The translations under genes and the position numbers were made by a program. The notes beneath the pieces are model-generated. The model did no database searches and was not told where the DNA came from. It saw nothing but the letters and a program-made list of their open reading frames with translations. From Sporosarcina sp. FSL W7-1349 (GTDB lineage: Bacteria > Bacillota > Bacilli > Bacillales_A > Planococcaceae): a stretch of DNA of 64,000 nt. The stretch is taken from assembly GCF_038003045.1 (NCBI RefSeq), contig NZ_JBBOOK010000001.1:558001-622000 (forward strand). The letters run 5' to 3'. Shown one piece after another: positions 9,155 through 17,925 of the stretch (the stretch's first letter is position 1; every line of letters begins with the position of its first letter).

Positions 9155-10915
9155 ATGAAACAACTCATCGCTCGCCAGCTAGTGCAGTATTTGCAAGACC
9201 GCGGCGTGGAACACATCTTCGGATTATGCGGGCATACAAATATCGCGGTGCTTTCCGAGCTCGAAAAAAGTTCGATTAAGTTTGTCAACGTCCGCCATGA
9301 ACAAATTGCAGCGCATGCGGCTGACGGTTATGCACGCGCGAAAAAGCAGACGTCCGTCGTTCTCAGCCATGTCGGTCCCGGCATGACCAATGCGGCAACA
9401 GGCGTAGCGAATGCAGCACTCGACTGCATTCCTATGGTTGTCATCGCAGGCGACATCCCGAGCCATTACTACGGCAAGCACCCGCACCAGGAAGTGAATC
9501 TGCAAGCGGATGCGACCCAGTATGAAATTTACCGTCCCTTTGTCAAGCGCGCTTGGCGTGTCGACAGCGCACATCTCTTCCCTGAGATTTTGGAGAAAGC
9601 GTTTCAATTAGCGGAATCCGGAACACCAGGTCCGGTTCTTGTGTCAGTTCCAATGGACATTTTCTCAATGGAGCTGGAGACTTCGTATTTTGACTTCCAA
9701 TCCCATCATACGAAAGCGCTTCAAAAACCTTCCATGGATGATGAAACGGCGGAAGCGATCCTGAAAACATTGATCAACGCAAAGAACCCGGTCGTTTACG
9801 CCGGGGGCGGGGTATTGTTGGCGGATGCAGCGGAAGAGTTGGCCGAGTTCATCAACCATTTCGACTTCCCAGTGGCACACTCCCTAATGGGCAAGGGCGC
9901 AGTGGCGGACGACAATCCGCTCGTTCTTGGAATGACAGGCTTCTGGGGCACAGAGTTCATCAACCGGAAATGCCGCGAAGCGGATTATCTCTTCGGCCTT
10001 GGGACGCGCTTTGCGGAAGCGGACAGCAGCTCGTGGGAGAACGAATATACATTCGACTTCCCGAAAACAAAGCTTATTCAAATTGATATCGAAGCGAGCG
10101 ATATAGGTCGCAACTATCCGGTCGAGCTCGGTGTTGTCGCCGACCTGAAGCAGGCGCTGACTGTGCTCAACCGCGTGGCGAAGCGTCTCTATCCGGAAGG
10201 GCGCCAAAACGAGACACTGAAACAAGAGATTGCAGAAAACAAGCGCCAATTCAAAGCGAGCAACGAATCATTCATTCAGGACAACTGCTTCCCAATGCAG
10301 CCGCAGCGCATCTTGGCAGAAGTGCGGGAAGTGCTGCCGCGCGACGCGTACATTACGACGGACGTCGGTTGGAACAAAAACGGCGTCGGCCAGCAGTTTG
10401 ACATATACGAGCCGGGGACGATCTTTACACCGGGCGGCTTTGCGACAATGGGCTTCGGGGCGCCGGCCGCACTCGGCGTAAAAGTAGCGCGGCCGGACCG
10501 CGTCGTTGTGTCGCTGGTCGGAGACGGCGGTTTCGGACAGAACCCGGCGCTGCTGGCGACCGCAGCGGAAGAACATATTCCGGTCATCTGGGTTATCATG
10601 AACAACTTCGCCTTCGGTACGATTGCTGGGCTGCAGAAAGCACACTACGACACGACGCTCGGGACGCTGTTTACGAAAGACGGCGAGCCGTACTCGCCGG
10701 ACTTTGCGGCAATCGCGCGTGCCTATGGCGTGGAAGGGATCAAGATCGAGAAGGCAGAAGAGTTTAAGCCGGCCTTGGAGCAGGCAATCGCAGCCAACAA
10801 GCCGGTTGTCATCGACGTGGCGATGCTGAACAACCCGGTGCCGACAGCAGGCCACTGGAACATCATGGATATCTATTCGCCGAATAAAAAAGTGCATCAT
10901 GTTTCTACGAATTAA
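9155..10915 (+). CDS. Thiamine-diphosphate-dependent enzyme (acetolactate synthase/IolD-like), copy 1
   Basis: This 586-aa enzyme has three domains: an N-terminal pyrimidine-binding domain with the catalytic Glu49 (NVRHEQIAAHAADGYARA), a central domain, and a C-terminal pyrophosphate-binding domain with VGDGGFGQNPALL and MNNFAFGTI (Asp457 and the NN pair). ThDP enzymes of this type make or cleave C-C bonds next to a carbonyl. The GLCGHTN and HPHQEVNLQAD motifs do not match the sulfoacetaldehyde acetyltransferase sequence I know, and the context resembles IolD-type hydrolases. The start is ATG 9155 after AAGGAGG; an upstream in-frame start at 9074 lacks support. Its near-duplicate is at 23941. 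It is visibly more GC-rich than its neighbours. Confidence 0.88.
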   Translation: MKQLIARQLVQYLQDRGVEHIFGLCGHTNIAVLSELEKSSIKFVNVRHEQIAAHAADGYARAKKQTSVVLSHVGPGMTNAATGVANAALDCIPMVVIAGDIPSHYYGKHPHQEVNLQADATQYEIYRPFVKRAWRVDSAHLFPEILEKAFQLAESGTPGPVLVSVPMDIFSMELETSYFDFQSHHTKALQKPSMDDETAEAILKTLINAKNPVVYAGGGVLLADAAEELAEFINHFDFPVAHSLMGKGAVADDNPLVLGMTGFWGTEFINRKCREADYLFGLGTRFAEADSSSWENEYTFDFPKTKLIQIDIEASDIGRNYPVELGVVADLKQALTVLNRVAKRLYPEGRQNETLKQEIAENKRQFKASNESFIQDNCFPMQPQRILAEVREVLPRDAYITTDVGWNKNGVGQQFDIYEPGTIFTPGGFATMGFGAPAALGVKVARPDRVVVSLVGDGGFGQNPALLATAAEEHIPVIWVIMNNFAFGTIAGLQKAHYDTTLGTLFTKDGEPYSPDFAAIARAYGVEGIKIEKAEEFKPALEQAIAANKPVVIDVAMLNNPVPTAGHWNIMDIYSPNKKVHHVSTN

Positions 10916-10954
10916 TTGAAAGCATGCTAGACATTTATGAATGGAGGATTTCAA

Positions 10955-11824
10955 TTGCAAAACCAATTTTCTTTGGCGCAACTTACAGTTCTTGAATGTG
11001 CTCCACCAGAAATGACATACCTTGCCGCTCGGGCGGGGTATGATTTTGTAAGCTTCCGACCAATCTATATGGGGCTGCCGGGTGAGCCAAATTATGCGCT
11101 CGCAGAAAACAAAGAAATGATGAAGCAAACAAAGATAGCGCTCGCAGACACTGGACTTAAGTTGCTGGATATTGAACTCGCGCGAATTTTTGATGGAGTG
11201 GATCCGAAACGATACGTTTCTGCGATGGAAGTGGCGGCTGAACTGGGGGGCCGGCATGTCCTAAGCAGTATCTGGACAGATGATCGGAGCTTTGCCATTG
11301 AAAAATTTGCAGAATTATGCGAACTGGCAAAACCATTTGGGCTTACAGTTGAATTAGAATACGTACCGATTGCTAGTATTACAAATTTAGCAGATACATT
11401 ATCTGTCTTGCGGACTGCTAACCAAGAGAATGCAGGCATAATGTTAGATATTCATCATTTTCATCGAGCTGGAGATAAGGTAGAGGATTTGGATACTGTG
11501 CCCCGTGAATGGTTCCGCTATTTGCATTTATGTGATGCACCTGGTGAAATCCCAGCATCACATGAAGAAATGACTCGAATTTTGCGCGAAGAACGTTCAT
11601 ATGTCGGGGAAGGTGGAATCGATGTTGCAAGTATAGTTAACCGCATTCCAAGAGTTCCTTATTCGATTGAGTTGCCAAATATCAAACGAGTAATAGAACT
11701 CGGCTATGAAGAGTTTGCTAGACGTTGTTTGGTAACTGCGAAAGAATATTTAAATGCACATCCCAGGGCAAATGATGTTTATACAATACCAGGGAATGAT
11801 GCACGTTCAAATATTGAAAGATAG
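10955..11824 (+). CDS. Sugar-phosphate isomerase/epimerase-like TIM barrel
   Basis: A 289-aa protein of the xylose-isomerase-like/AP-endonuclease-2 superfamily, which includes IolE, IolH and many sugar epimerases. Likely metal ligands are the Glu in LTVELEYVP, Asp in IMLDIHHFHR, His in RYLHLCDAPGE and Glu in PYSIELPN. The TTG start at 10955 has GGAGG 7 nt upstream; the ATG at 10937 lies before that ribosome-binding site and is unlikely. It follows the ThDP enzyme by 39 nt and is followed by a strong terminator, so it ends the LacI-controlled unit. An inositol-like pathway role is inference from the fold and partners. Confidence 0.87.
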   Translation: MQNQFSLAQLTVLECAPPEMTYLAARAGYDFVSFRPIYMGLPGEPNYALAENKEMMKQTKIALADTGLKLLDIELARIFDGVDPKRYVSAMEVAAELGGRHVLSSIWTDDRSFAIEKFAELCELAKPFGLTVELEYVPIASITNLADTLSVLRTANQENAGIMLDIHHFHRAGDKVEDLDTVPREWFRYLHLCDAPGEIPASHEEMTRILREERSYVGEGGIDVASIVNRIPRVPYSIELPNIKRVIELGYEEFARRCLVTAKEYLNAHPRANDVYTIPGNDARSNIER

Positions 11825-11834
11825 AAAAAAAGAC

Positions 11835-11868
11835 GTTCGGCTAACCGCTAGATTAGCCGAACTTTTTT
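11835..11868 (+). terminator. Rho-independent terminator after the epimerase-like gene
   Basis: A perfect 10-bp stem, GTTCGGCTAA / TTAGCCGAAC, with an 8-nt loop is followed by TTTTTT. Confidence 0.93.
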
Positions 11869-12179
11869 ATTGAAAAATCAGAAAAGTATTTATAGACTTT
11901 GTTTTTGGTCTATGATATCTTAACTATTAAGTTCTAATACATGGAATAGAGTTCTATTCTATGAACCAATTTATTTGTAAGAAGTTAATCTGAAGCAGTA
12001 AAAAGTTAAGGGGAGCAAAGTTTTGTACATAAACAAAAATATAATTTACAAAACATAATGACAATTATCTTAAAATATGATATTCTTTATTCAGTGTTCC
12101 GCCTAGCAGTAATTTAGTTCCATCAGATGGTACAAATTTGTTGCGATTTCTAAACCTCTATTCAAAAAATGATTTAATA

Positions 12180-12193
12180 TTAGATCGATCTAA
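12180..12193 (+). promoter_or_regulatory. LacI-type operator O4 (TTAGATCGATCTAA)
   Basis: A perfect copy of the palindrome, 4 bp before the cre-like site and about 170 bp upstream of the TRAP operon. Confidence 0.8.
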
Positions 12194-12197
12194 AAAT

Positions 12198-12211
12198 TGA
12201 AAGCGCTGTCG
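12198..12211 (+). promoter_or_regulatory. CcpA catabolite-responsive element (cre-like)
   Basis: TGAAAGCGCTGTCG matches the consensus TGWAANCGNTNWCA at 13 of 14 positions (last base differs). Together with O4 it suggests that the TRAP operon is both substrate-inducible and repressed by preferred carbon sources. Confidence 0.6.
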
Positions 12212-12365
12212 TACAACTATTGATAACGGCATTCAAATAGGAAAGCCTCCTAGCGATCCAGTTATATAGAGTGAATTAGGAGACGATTTTCTGCATGTTC
12301 ACTGCGGAACAATAGAGGGACACTAAATTAAAGTTTATTGAGAATTAAGCGGGGGAGTGTGAGAT

Positions 12366-12863
12366 TTGAAAACATTTATCATTCTCATGGATAAAATCAA
12401 CTTTTTATTGAAAATTCTTTTGGGGACTTTCTTGGCAATCGCTTTAATCGTTCTTACATGGCAAATTGTCGCTAGGGCTGTTTTTAACGCTCCATTAACT
12501 TGGTCGTCCGAATTGTTGCGTTATTTACTCGTTTGGATTACCTTCTTAGGAGCAGGATTGGCGATTCGTTATCAGAAATTAATTCGCTTAGAATTTTTAT
12601 TTTCAATGATTAAATTTCCGCCAACCTTTGAAAAAGTAATTCGCTCCTTAGCTGTAATTATCACAATGGTATTTTGTGTGGTCATCTTGCTATTTAGTCT
12701 TCAAATTTTGGAAATCGTTCATTTGCAAAAATCTGCTGCCTTGCATATTCCTATGTCTATTCCATACTTAGCCATCCCCTTTGGCAGCTTGATCATGCTT
12801 TTTAACACATTGGTTGCTTGGCTCGAAGGCGACTGGGATAAGGAAGGAGGCGAAGTTATCTAA
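12366..12863 (+). CDS. TRAP transporter small permease (DctQ type)
   Basis: A 165-aa membrane protein with four predicted helices (about 15-40, 48-65, 90-112 and 128-150). LTWSSELLRYLLVWITFLGAG is the usual DctQ signature region. It forms the small membrane subunit of a sodium-driven tripartite transporter for organic acids or sugar acids. The TTG start at 12366 follows GGGGGAGTG. Its stop overlaps the ATG of the large permease (TAATG). Confidence 0.92.
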   Translation: MKTFIILMDKINFLLKILLGTFLAIALIVLTWQIVARAVFNAPLTWSSELLRYLLVWITFLGAGLAIRYQKLIRLEFLFSMIKFPPTFEKVIRSLAVIITMVFCVVILLFSLQILEIVHLQKSAALHIPMSIPYLAIPFGSLIMLFNTLVAWLEGDWDKEGGEVI

Positions 12864-14140
12864 TGGGTCCACTGCTGTTATTTGGTTCATTCATGTTTTT
12901 TCTAATAATTAGTGTGCCAGTGGCTATATCTGTTGGACTATCTTCTGCAATCATGATTTTTCAAGATGGCATGCCTCCGACAATTATTATTCAGCGACTA
13001 TTTACGACAATTGATTCTTTCACTTTGTTAGCAGTTCCTTTTTTTATCTTGGCGGGTGCTTTGATGGAGAAAGGAGGAATGTCCAAACGTTTAGTTGACT
13101 TTGCTTATGCAATAGTGGCATCCCGAACTGGCGGGCTAGGAATGGTGGCCGTATTAGCCTGTATGTTTTTCGCTTCGATTTCTGGATCGGGGGTTGCAAC
13201 GGTAGCCGCTGTCGGTTCTATTATTATTCCTGCGATGGTTGCTAAGGGGTATGATAAAGGTTTCGCCTCGTCAACAGTTGCGGCAGCGGGAGAATTGGGA
13301 GTAGTTATACCTCCTAGTATCCCACTAATCCTATATGGGGTAGCCGCCGGTGTATCTATCAAAGATTTGTTTTTTGCTGGCATTATACCAGGAGTAATGA
13401 TCGGATTTTCTTTTATGCTATTGGTATATATAGTTGCCAAAGTGAAAAACTATTCCGGAGACACGGGATATACGTGGAAAGAAAAGTTTATTTCTTTTAA
13501 AGACGGAGTTTTAGCCCTCATCATGCCATTCATCATTCTTGGCGGTATTTATAGTGGTATTTTTACACCGACAGAATCTGCAGTAGCAGCTTGTGTATAT
13601 GCGCTTATTATTGGGCTCTTCGTATATAAAGAGTTGAAGTGGAAAGAGCTACCCCAAATCTTCTATAATGCGGCATTAACAAGTTCAGTTGTTTTGGTCA
13701 TCATCGCAAATGCAGGTTTATTCGGCTGGATTTTAACAAGCGATGGCGTTCCACAAACCGTTGCTGAATGGTTTAGTGGTATCTCAAATAATCCTATCAT
13801 CTTTTTGCTAATAATTAATTTGCTTCTCTTTATCGTCGGTATGTTCTTTGATTCCGGAGCAGCTATTCTCATTTTGGCACCGATTCTCGTTCCAGTTGCC
13901 ATCACTTATGGGATCGATCCAATTCATTTTGGCATTGTCATGATTGTAAACTTGGCTATGGGTATGATTACACCGCCATTTGGGGTCAATCTCTTTATGG
14001 TAAGCCAAGTTGCAAATATCCGAATGGAGCAATTGTTGAAGTACACAGCTCTTTTTGTAGGAGTAATGATTATCAATATCCTACTATTAAGTTATATTCC
14101 AAGCATTTCGACTTGGCTGCCCCAAGTGTTTACTAAGTAA
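12863..14140 (+). CDS. TRAP transporter large permease (DctM type)
   Basis: A 425-aa protein with about 11-12 membrane helices. Conserved blocks include SVPVAISVGLSSA, AVPFFILAGALMEKGGMSKRL, the SGSGVATVAAVGSIIIPAM turn, GELGVVIPPSIPLILYGV, and NLAMGMITPPFGVNLFM. It is the ion-coupled translocation subunit of the TRAP system. It starts within the dctQ stop. The binding protein gene follows after 86 nt containing a hairpin. Confidence 0.95.
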   Translation: MGPLLLFGSFMFFLIISVPVAISVGLSSAIMIFQDGMPPTIIIQRLFTTIDSFTLLAVPFFILAGALMEKGGMSKRLVDFAYAIVASRTGGLGMVAVLACMFFASISGSGVATVAAVGSIIIPAMVAKGYDKGFASSTVAAAGELGVVIPPSIPLILYGVAAGVSIKDLFFAGIIPGVMIGFSFMLLVYIVAKVKNYSGDTGYTWKEKFISFKDGVLALIMPFIILGGIYSGIFTPTESAVAACVYALIIGLFVYKELKWKELPQIFYNAALTSSVVLVIIANAGLFGWILTSDGVPQTVAEWFSGISNNPIIFLLIINLLLFIVGMFFDSGAAILILAPILVPVAITYGIDPIHFGIVMIVNLAMGMITPPFGVNLFMVSQVANIRMEQLLKYTALFVGVMIINILLLSYIPSISTWLPQVFTK

Positions 14141-14155
14141 ACTTTTACAAATGTT

Positions 14156-14191
14156 GAAAGCGGTTTGCCTAGTGTTTTCTAGGCGGCCTTT
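14156..14191 (+). terminator. Intra-operon hairpin between permease and binding-protein genes
   Basis: GCCTAG / CTAGGC closes a 6-nt loop and can be extended outward with GAAAG and CTTTC. No U-tract follows, so it is more likely an RNA-processing or stabilising element than a full terminator. Such a hairpin just before a highly needed binding-protein gene can raise its transcript relative to the permease; this role is inference. Confidence 0.45.
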
Positions 14192-14226
14192 CAAAATATA
14201 TATATACAAAAAGGAGTGGGAAAGTG

Positions 14227-15288
14227 ATGAAAAAGTTGTATTTCGTCATGTTGCTAATGCTTGCCCTCATTTTGGCTGCATGTGGCGGTGGTGGGCAATC
14301 AGATTCTAGTGAAGGAGCGACTTCAGCAGAGAGCAAACCGGCCGAGAGTTCAAGCGGTTCATCTGGAAAAGCGACTATCATGAAAATTGGATCAACTGAC
14401 AAAAAAGACGTTGCGATGGGTAAAGCAATGTACAAATTTAAGGAAGTGGTGGAAGCTGAGACAAACGGTTCCATCACAGTAGAAGTATTTCCCGACAGCC
14501 AACTTGGCGGAGAACGGGATATTATTGAGGGAATTCAGCTTGGCTCTATTCAAGGCGGACCAATTGGTGCAGCAGTTATGTCAAACTTCTCGCCACGTTT
14601 CAATCTTTGGTCTTTGCCGTTTATTTTCCCAACACGGGAAAAGTCGCATGAAATCTTAGATGGCCCTCTTGGACAAGAAGTATTAGCAGATCTAGAAGAC
14701 ATCGGCATGATAGGATTTAATTTCTGGGAAAGTGGAGTGCGCAACCTAACGAACAACGACAGTGATATTAAAACTCCAGAGGATCTAAATGGCTTGAAAA
14801 TAAGAACATTGGAAAACCAAATTCAACTCGATCTTTGGACTGAACTTGGAGCAGTTCCAACCCCGATGGCATTCCCTGAATTGTTTACTTCCTTACAACA
14901 AGGGGTAGTCGCAGGTCAAGAAAATCCATTTAGCGTAATTGCAGAAGCAAATTTTTATGAAGTACAAAAGTATTTAACAGAGACTGAACATTTAATAGGA
15001 GTTAACCCTTTCTTGGTTAACAAAAAGTTCTATGAAGGGCTAACTAAAGAGGAACAGTCAGCCATTGAAAAAGCAGCTGATGAGGCACAAAAATTCCAGC
15101 GTGAAGAAAAAGCGAAGGAAGATGCACGTTATAAAGAACTCTTGATCGAAAAAGGAATGCAAATCACATCCTTGTCGCCAGAGGAGAGACAAGTATGGGC
15201 TGATAAAGCAAAACCAGTTTATGAGAAACATAAGAAAGAAATTGGTGAAGACTTAGTCGATAGACTATTAGAAGAATCGAGTAAATAA
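14227..15288 (+). CDS. TRAP transporter substrate-binding lipoprotein (DctP type)
   Basis: This is the extracytoplasmic solute receptor of the TRAP system. The 353 aa start with a lipoprotein signal peptide ending in LILAAC (Cys19), then a Ser/Gly-rich linker, then the DctP fold. Motifs include FPDSQLGGERDIIEGIQLG, MSNFSPRFNLWSLPFIF, and the substrate-carboxylate region DLNGLKIRTLENQIQLDLW. Either GTG 14224 or ATG 14227 can start translation after AAGGAGTGGG. The order DctQ-DctM-DctP differs from the more common P-Q-M order. Confidence 0.94.
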   Translation: MKKLYFVMLLMLALILAACGGGGQSDSSEGATSAESKPAESSSGSSGKATIMKIGSTDKKDVAMGKAMYKFKEVVEAETNGSITVEVFPDSQLGGERDIIEGIQLGSIQGGPIGAAVMSNFSPRFNLWSLPFIFPTREKSHEILDGPLGQEVLADLEDIGMIGFNFWESGVRNLTNNDSDIKTPEDLNGLKIRTLENQIQLDLWTELGAVPTPMAFPELFTSLQQGVVAGQENPFSVIAEANFYEVQKYLTETEHLIGVNPFLVNKKFYEGLTKEEQSAIEKAADEAQKFQREEKAKEDARYKELLIEKGMQITSLSPEERQVWADKAKPVYEKHKKEIGEDLVDRLLEESSK

Positions 15289-15303
15289 GCAATATATTCT
15301 GTT

Positions 15304-15427
15304 GGGCTGTCCAGAAAATGTTTTTACCGGTAGAGAAGCAAAAAGTGGCTTTGCTCGTGTTTCGCGGGTCAGCTGTCCTTACTTTTTGCTAGTAAATATC
15401 CTGGCAAATTAACTTTTCGGACAGCCC
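15304..15427. repeat. Long imperfect inverted repeat between dctP and the zinc dehydrogenase
   Basis: GGGCTGTCC (15304-15312) pairs with GGACAGCCC (15419-15427), and AGCAAAAAGT (15337-15346) pairs with ACTTTTTGCT (15381-15390), giving a long interrupted stem. It can act as a terminator-like structure. The GGGCTGTCC ends also occur in the hairpin at 52830 and resemble ends seen in some insertion sequences, so a degenerate miniature element is possible. No transposase is present. Confidence 0.5.
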
Positions 15428-15461
15428 CTGTTTTTAAAATTGAATGAAAGGGCTGATCAAA

Positions 15462-16463
15462 TTGCTGGAGTTGTTTATTGAAAAGCCTATGGAGCTTGAA
15501 CTTAGGGATAATTGCGAAAAACGGACTCTAAACGATGAAGAAGTCCGAATAAAGGTAAAATACGGCGGCATATGTGGATCAGACCTGAGTGTGTATAGAG
15601 GTAAATTTTCACATGCGGTTTATCCGATTCGACCGGGGCATGAGATCGTTGGGACCGTTGTAGATAAAGGGGAAAATGCTCCGTATAGTGTAGGCACGCG
15701 TGTAGTCGTATTGCCAAATACATTTTGTTCGGAATGTAAGATGTGTCAACAAGGGCAAACAAATATTTGTAAGAATAAAAGATCAGTCGGAATTAATCAA
15801 GAGGGCGGTTTTGCGGAGGAATTCATTATTTCTTCTAAATTTGTCTTTCCGATCCCCGATGATTTGCCCGACGATCAAGCTGTCCTGATTGAACCGCTTG
15901 CAGTAGTGGTCAGTGGTTTAAATAAAGTAAAAATCTCTCAAGGAATGTCAGTAGCAGTTATAGGCACTGGAGCTATTGGATTATTAGCAGTCTCATTGGC
16001 ATATTCATTTGGAGCAAATGTGGTCGGGATTGATTACAATGCAAAAAAACATGGGTTAGTTAGAAACATTGGGGATATAAAAGCAATTTATCCAAATGAT
16101 ATTACTACTGAGCAATTTGATCTTGTTATTGAGGCTGCTGGAACGGAAGAGGCTGTTATCCAATCCATCAATATATTAAAGCCTGGAGGGTCCATGGTAG
16201 CCCTAGGAATTACGGGTGATGTTACAATTCCTTATATCCAAGTTGTCCGAAATGATTTAACAATTCATGGTTCGATTATTTACAAATTTCCACAAGACTA
16301 TGAAAAAGCGATCGAATATTTACAAGATCCAAAAGTAAACGTGAAACCGATCATTTCAAAAATTGTTCCCTTGCAAGAATATCGAACAGCTTTTCAGGAG
16401 GCTTTGTCCGGTAACTTTGGAAAAATTTTAATTGATTTTAATAGGAAAGGTGGATTTCGATGA
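15462..16463 (+). CDS. Zinc-dependent medium-chain alcohol/polyol dehydrogenase, copy 1
   Basis: A 333-aa MDR-family dehydrogenase of the sorbitol/idonate type. The catalytic zinc site is in GGICGSDLS and PGHEIVG. The structural zinc Cys cluster is CSECKMCQQGQTNIC. The NAD-binding Rossmann turn is VIGTGAIGLLAVS. The TTG at 15462 is chosen because it has AAAGGG upstream and aligns with the start of the paralogue at 22946 (MLELFIEKP against MLGLVINKP); ATG 15444 has no ribosome-binding site. The stop overlaps the start of the Gfo/Idh gene, so the two probably act on the same carbon skeleton. Confidence 0.92.
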   Translation: MLELFIEKPMELELRDNCEKRTLNDEEVRIKVKYGGICGSDLSVYRGKFSHAVYPIRPGHEIVGTVVDKGENAPYSVGTRVVVLPNTFCSECKMCQQGQTNICKNKRSVGINQEGGFAEEFIISSKFVFPIPDDLPDDQAVLIEPLAVVVSGLNKVKISQGMSVAVIGTGAIGLLAVSLAYSFGANVVGIDYNAKKHGLVRNIGDIKAIYPNDITTEQFDLVIEAAGTEEAVIQSINILKPGGSMVALGITGDVTIPYIQVVRNDLTIHGSIIYKFPQDYEKAIEYLQDPKVNVKPIISKIVPLQEYRTAFQEALSGNFGKILIDFNRKGGFR

Positions 16464-17644
16464 AAACGGTGACAGTCGGATTAGTGGGGGCCGGTTATGC
16501 CGCTCATCTTCATGGAAGAGGCTATTCCAAAGTTCATGGTGTACAAGTGCGCTTAAAAACGATAGTCGATCTTGATGAACAACGCGCAAAAGAGATTGCG
16601 GATGCATATGGATTTGAAACCATTAGTACAGACTATCAAGAGCTTTTAAACGATGAAGAAATTGACGTGATCGATATTGTGACACCGCCTCATCTTCACT
16701 TGGCTTTTGCAGTACAAGCGATCAAAGCTGGAAAACATGTCATTTGTGAGAAACCATTAACAGGGTATTTTGGAGAGGAATGTGATGAGAAACCAATCGG
16801 CCATCAAGTTGCCAAAGCAAAAATGTATAAATCCGTTCTAAGAGAAATTGAAGAGGCCAAACAGGTGATTGCATCAAGTGATCGCTTATTTATGTATGCA
16901 GAAAATTATATTTACTCACCAAATGTGTTGAAAGCAGCGGAAATTATTCAGCATAAAAAAAGTAAATTACTATTTATGAAGGGTGAGGAAAGTGTCCGAG
17001 GATCCAGTTCTTCCGTTGCGGGAAATTGGGATAAAACAGGCGGTGGAGCCTTAATGCGTATCGGCTGTCACCCGGTTTCGGGTGTTCTCTGGTTAAAACA
17101 GGTAGAGGCAAAAGCAAGAGGCGAATTAATCTCTGTAGAAAGTGTCCATGCAGATACAGGCAATATTATTACGTCTTTAACCGATTATGACAAGCGGCAT
17201 TTAACGAGCAAACCAATGGATGTAGAGGATTTTGCCAATGTCACGATTACATTTTCCGACCAAACAAAAGCTGTTGTTATGGCAAGCGACCATGTATTAG
17301 GTGGAACGAAGAATTATATTGAAATATATGCAAATGATGGTGTTATGCATTGCAATATTACTCCAACCGATAATTTAAGAACCTATTTCTTGGATCAAGA
17401 GGGTTTGGAGAATGTGTATTTTTCTGAGATGATGGATGAGAAATTAGGATGGAATAATTTGTTTGTAGCAGAGGAAATATTGAGGGGATATACTGGGGAA
17501 CTGCAAGATTTTATGAAGTGCGTTGCAGAAAATAGGCAACCTCTTTCTGGGATAGATCTCGCATATGAAACAATTCAGGTAGTGTATGCAGCCTATTTAT
17601 CAGCAAGTGAGGGAAGAAAAGTTTTTTTAGCGAATGAAATATAA
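16460..17644 (+). CDS. Gfo/Idh/MocA-family NAD(P)-dependent oxidoreductase
   Basis: A 394-aa protein with an N-terminal Rossmann fold (GLVGAGYAAHLHGRGY, 7-22), the diagnostic CEKPLTGYF with the catalytic Lys, and a C-terminal alpha/beta domain including GGGALMRIGCHPVSG with its His. The family oxidises or reduces sugar or cyclitol hydroxyls (inositol dehydrogenases belong here). An insertion after CEKPLTG makes it somewhat longer than the typical 340-370 aa. The ATG at 16460 overlaps the stop of the zinc dehydrogenase (ATGA), so the two are co-translated. Confidence 0.93.
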   Translation: MKTVTVGLVGAGYAAHLHGRGYSKVHGVQVRLKTIVDLDEQRAKEIADAYGFETISTDYQELLNDEEIDVIDIVTPPHLHLAFAVQAIKAGKHVICEKPLTGYFGEECDEKPIGHQVAKAKMYKSVLREIEEAKQVIASSDRLFMYAENYIYSPNVLKAAEIIQHKKSKLLFMKGEESVRGSSSSVAGNWDKTGGGALMRIGCHPVSGVLWLKQVEAKARGELISVESVHADTGNIITSLTDYDKRHLTSKPMDVEDFANVTITFSDQTKAVVMASDHVLGGTKNYIEIYANDGVMHCNITPTDNLRTYFLDQEGLENVYFSEMMDEKLGWNNLFVAEEILRGYTGELQDFMKCVAENRQPLSGIDLAYETIQVVYAAYLSASEGRKVFLANEI

Positions 17645-17826
17645 AGTAAATAACACTTTAAGGGAACATTCTATGTTTTTTTGAAAATTTCTATTCTATG
17701 CTATTTTATATAATTTGTAATTTGTAAAAATAAATATGGTTTTTAATTCAAAATGAAGGGTAAAACAAAATATTTTTATAAATATAAATATATTATTGTA
17801 TTTGTTAGAAGAATGAGTTAATGTTA

Positions 17827-17840
17827 TGTCAACGCTTACA
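17827..17840 (+). promoter_or_regulatory. CcpA catabolite-responsive element (cre-like)
   Basis: TGTCAACGCTTACA matches TGWAANCGNTNWCA at 13 of 14 positions. It lies 26 bp upstream of LacI operator O5, repeating the cre-plus-LacI pairing seen before the TRAP operon. Confidence 0.6.
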
Positions 17841-17866
17841 TGGTAAAGGAGGGTAGAATAGCAAGA

Positions 17867-17880
17867 TTAGATCGATCCAA
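17867..17880 (+). promoter_or_regulatory. LacI-type operator O5 (TTAGATCGATCCAA)
   Basis: One mismatch from the perfect palindrome. It pairs with O6 upstream of the TTT transporter genes. Confidence 0.75.
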
Positions 17881-17925
17881 TTTTTAATTACAATCTATTA
17901 AAGTCGAAAAGTGAAAAATAAAAAA

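Larger units (their letters stand above)
11869..12365 (+). promoter_or_regulatory. AT-rich control region of the TRAP transporter operon
   Basis: This stretch of about 500 bp holds no gene. It contains a partly palindromic GTTCTATTCTATGAAC near 11951, a perfect LacI operator at 12180 and a cre-like site at 12198. It also has a possible promoter, TTGAAA (12197-12202), 17 nt, TTGATA (12220-12225). In that reading the operator lies just upstream of the -35 box and the cre site overlaps it. Confidence 0.6.

Noticed and set aside
10268..11257. Long minus-strand open frame of 329 codons opposite the ThDP enzyme and TIM-barrel genes
   Set aside because: It lies antisense to two well-supported genes in a GC-rich area where stops are rare, with no ribosome-binding site and no family resemblance. 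Other antisense frames over gcvPB, accC and dxs were rejected for the same reason.
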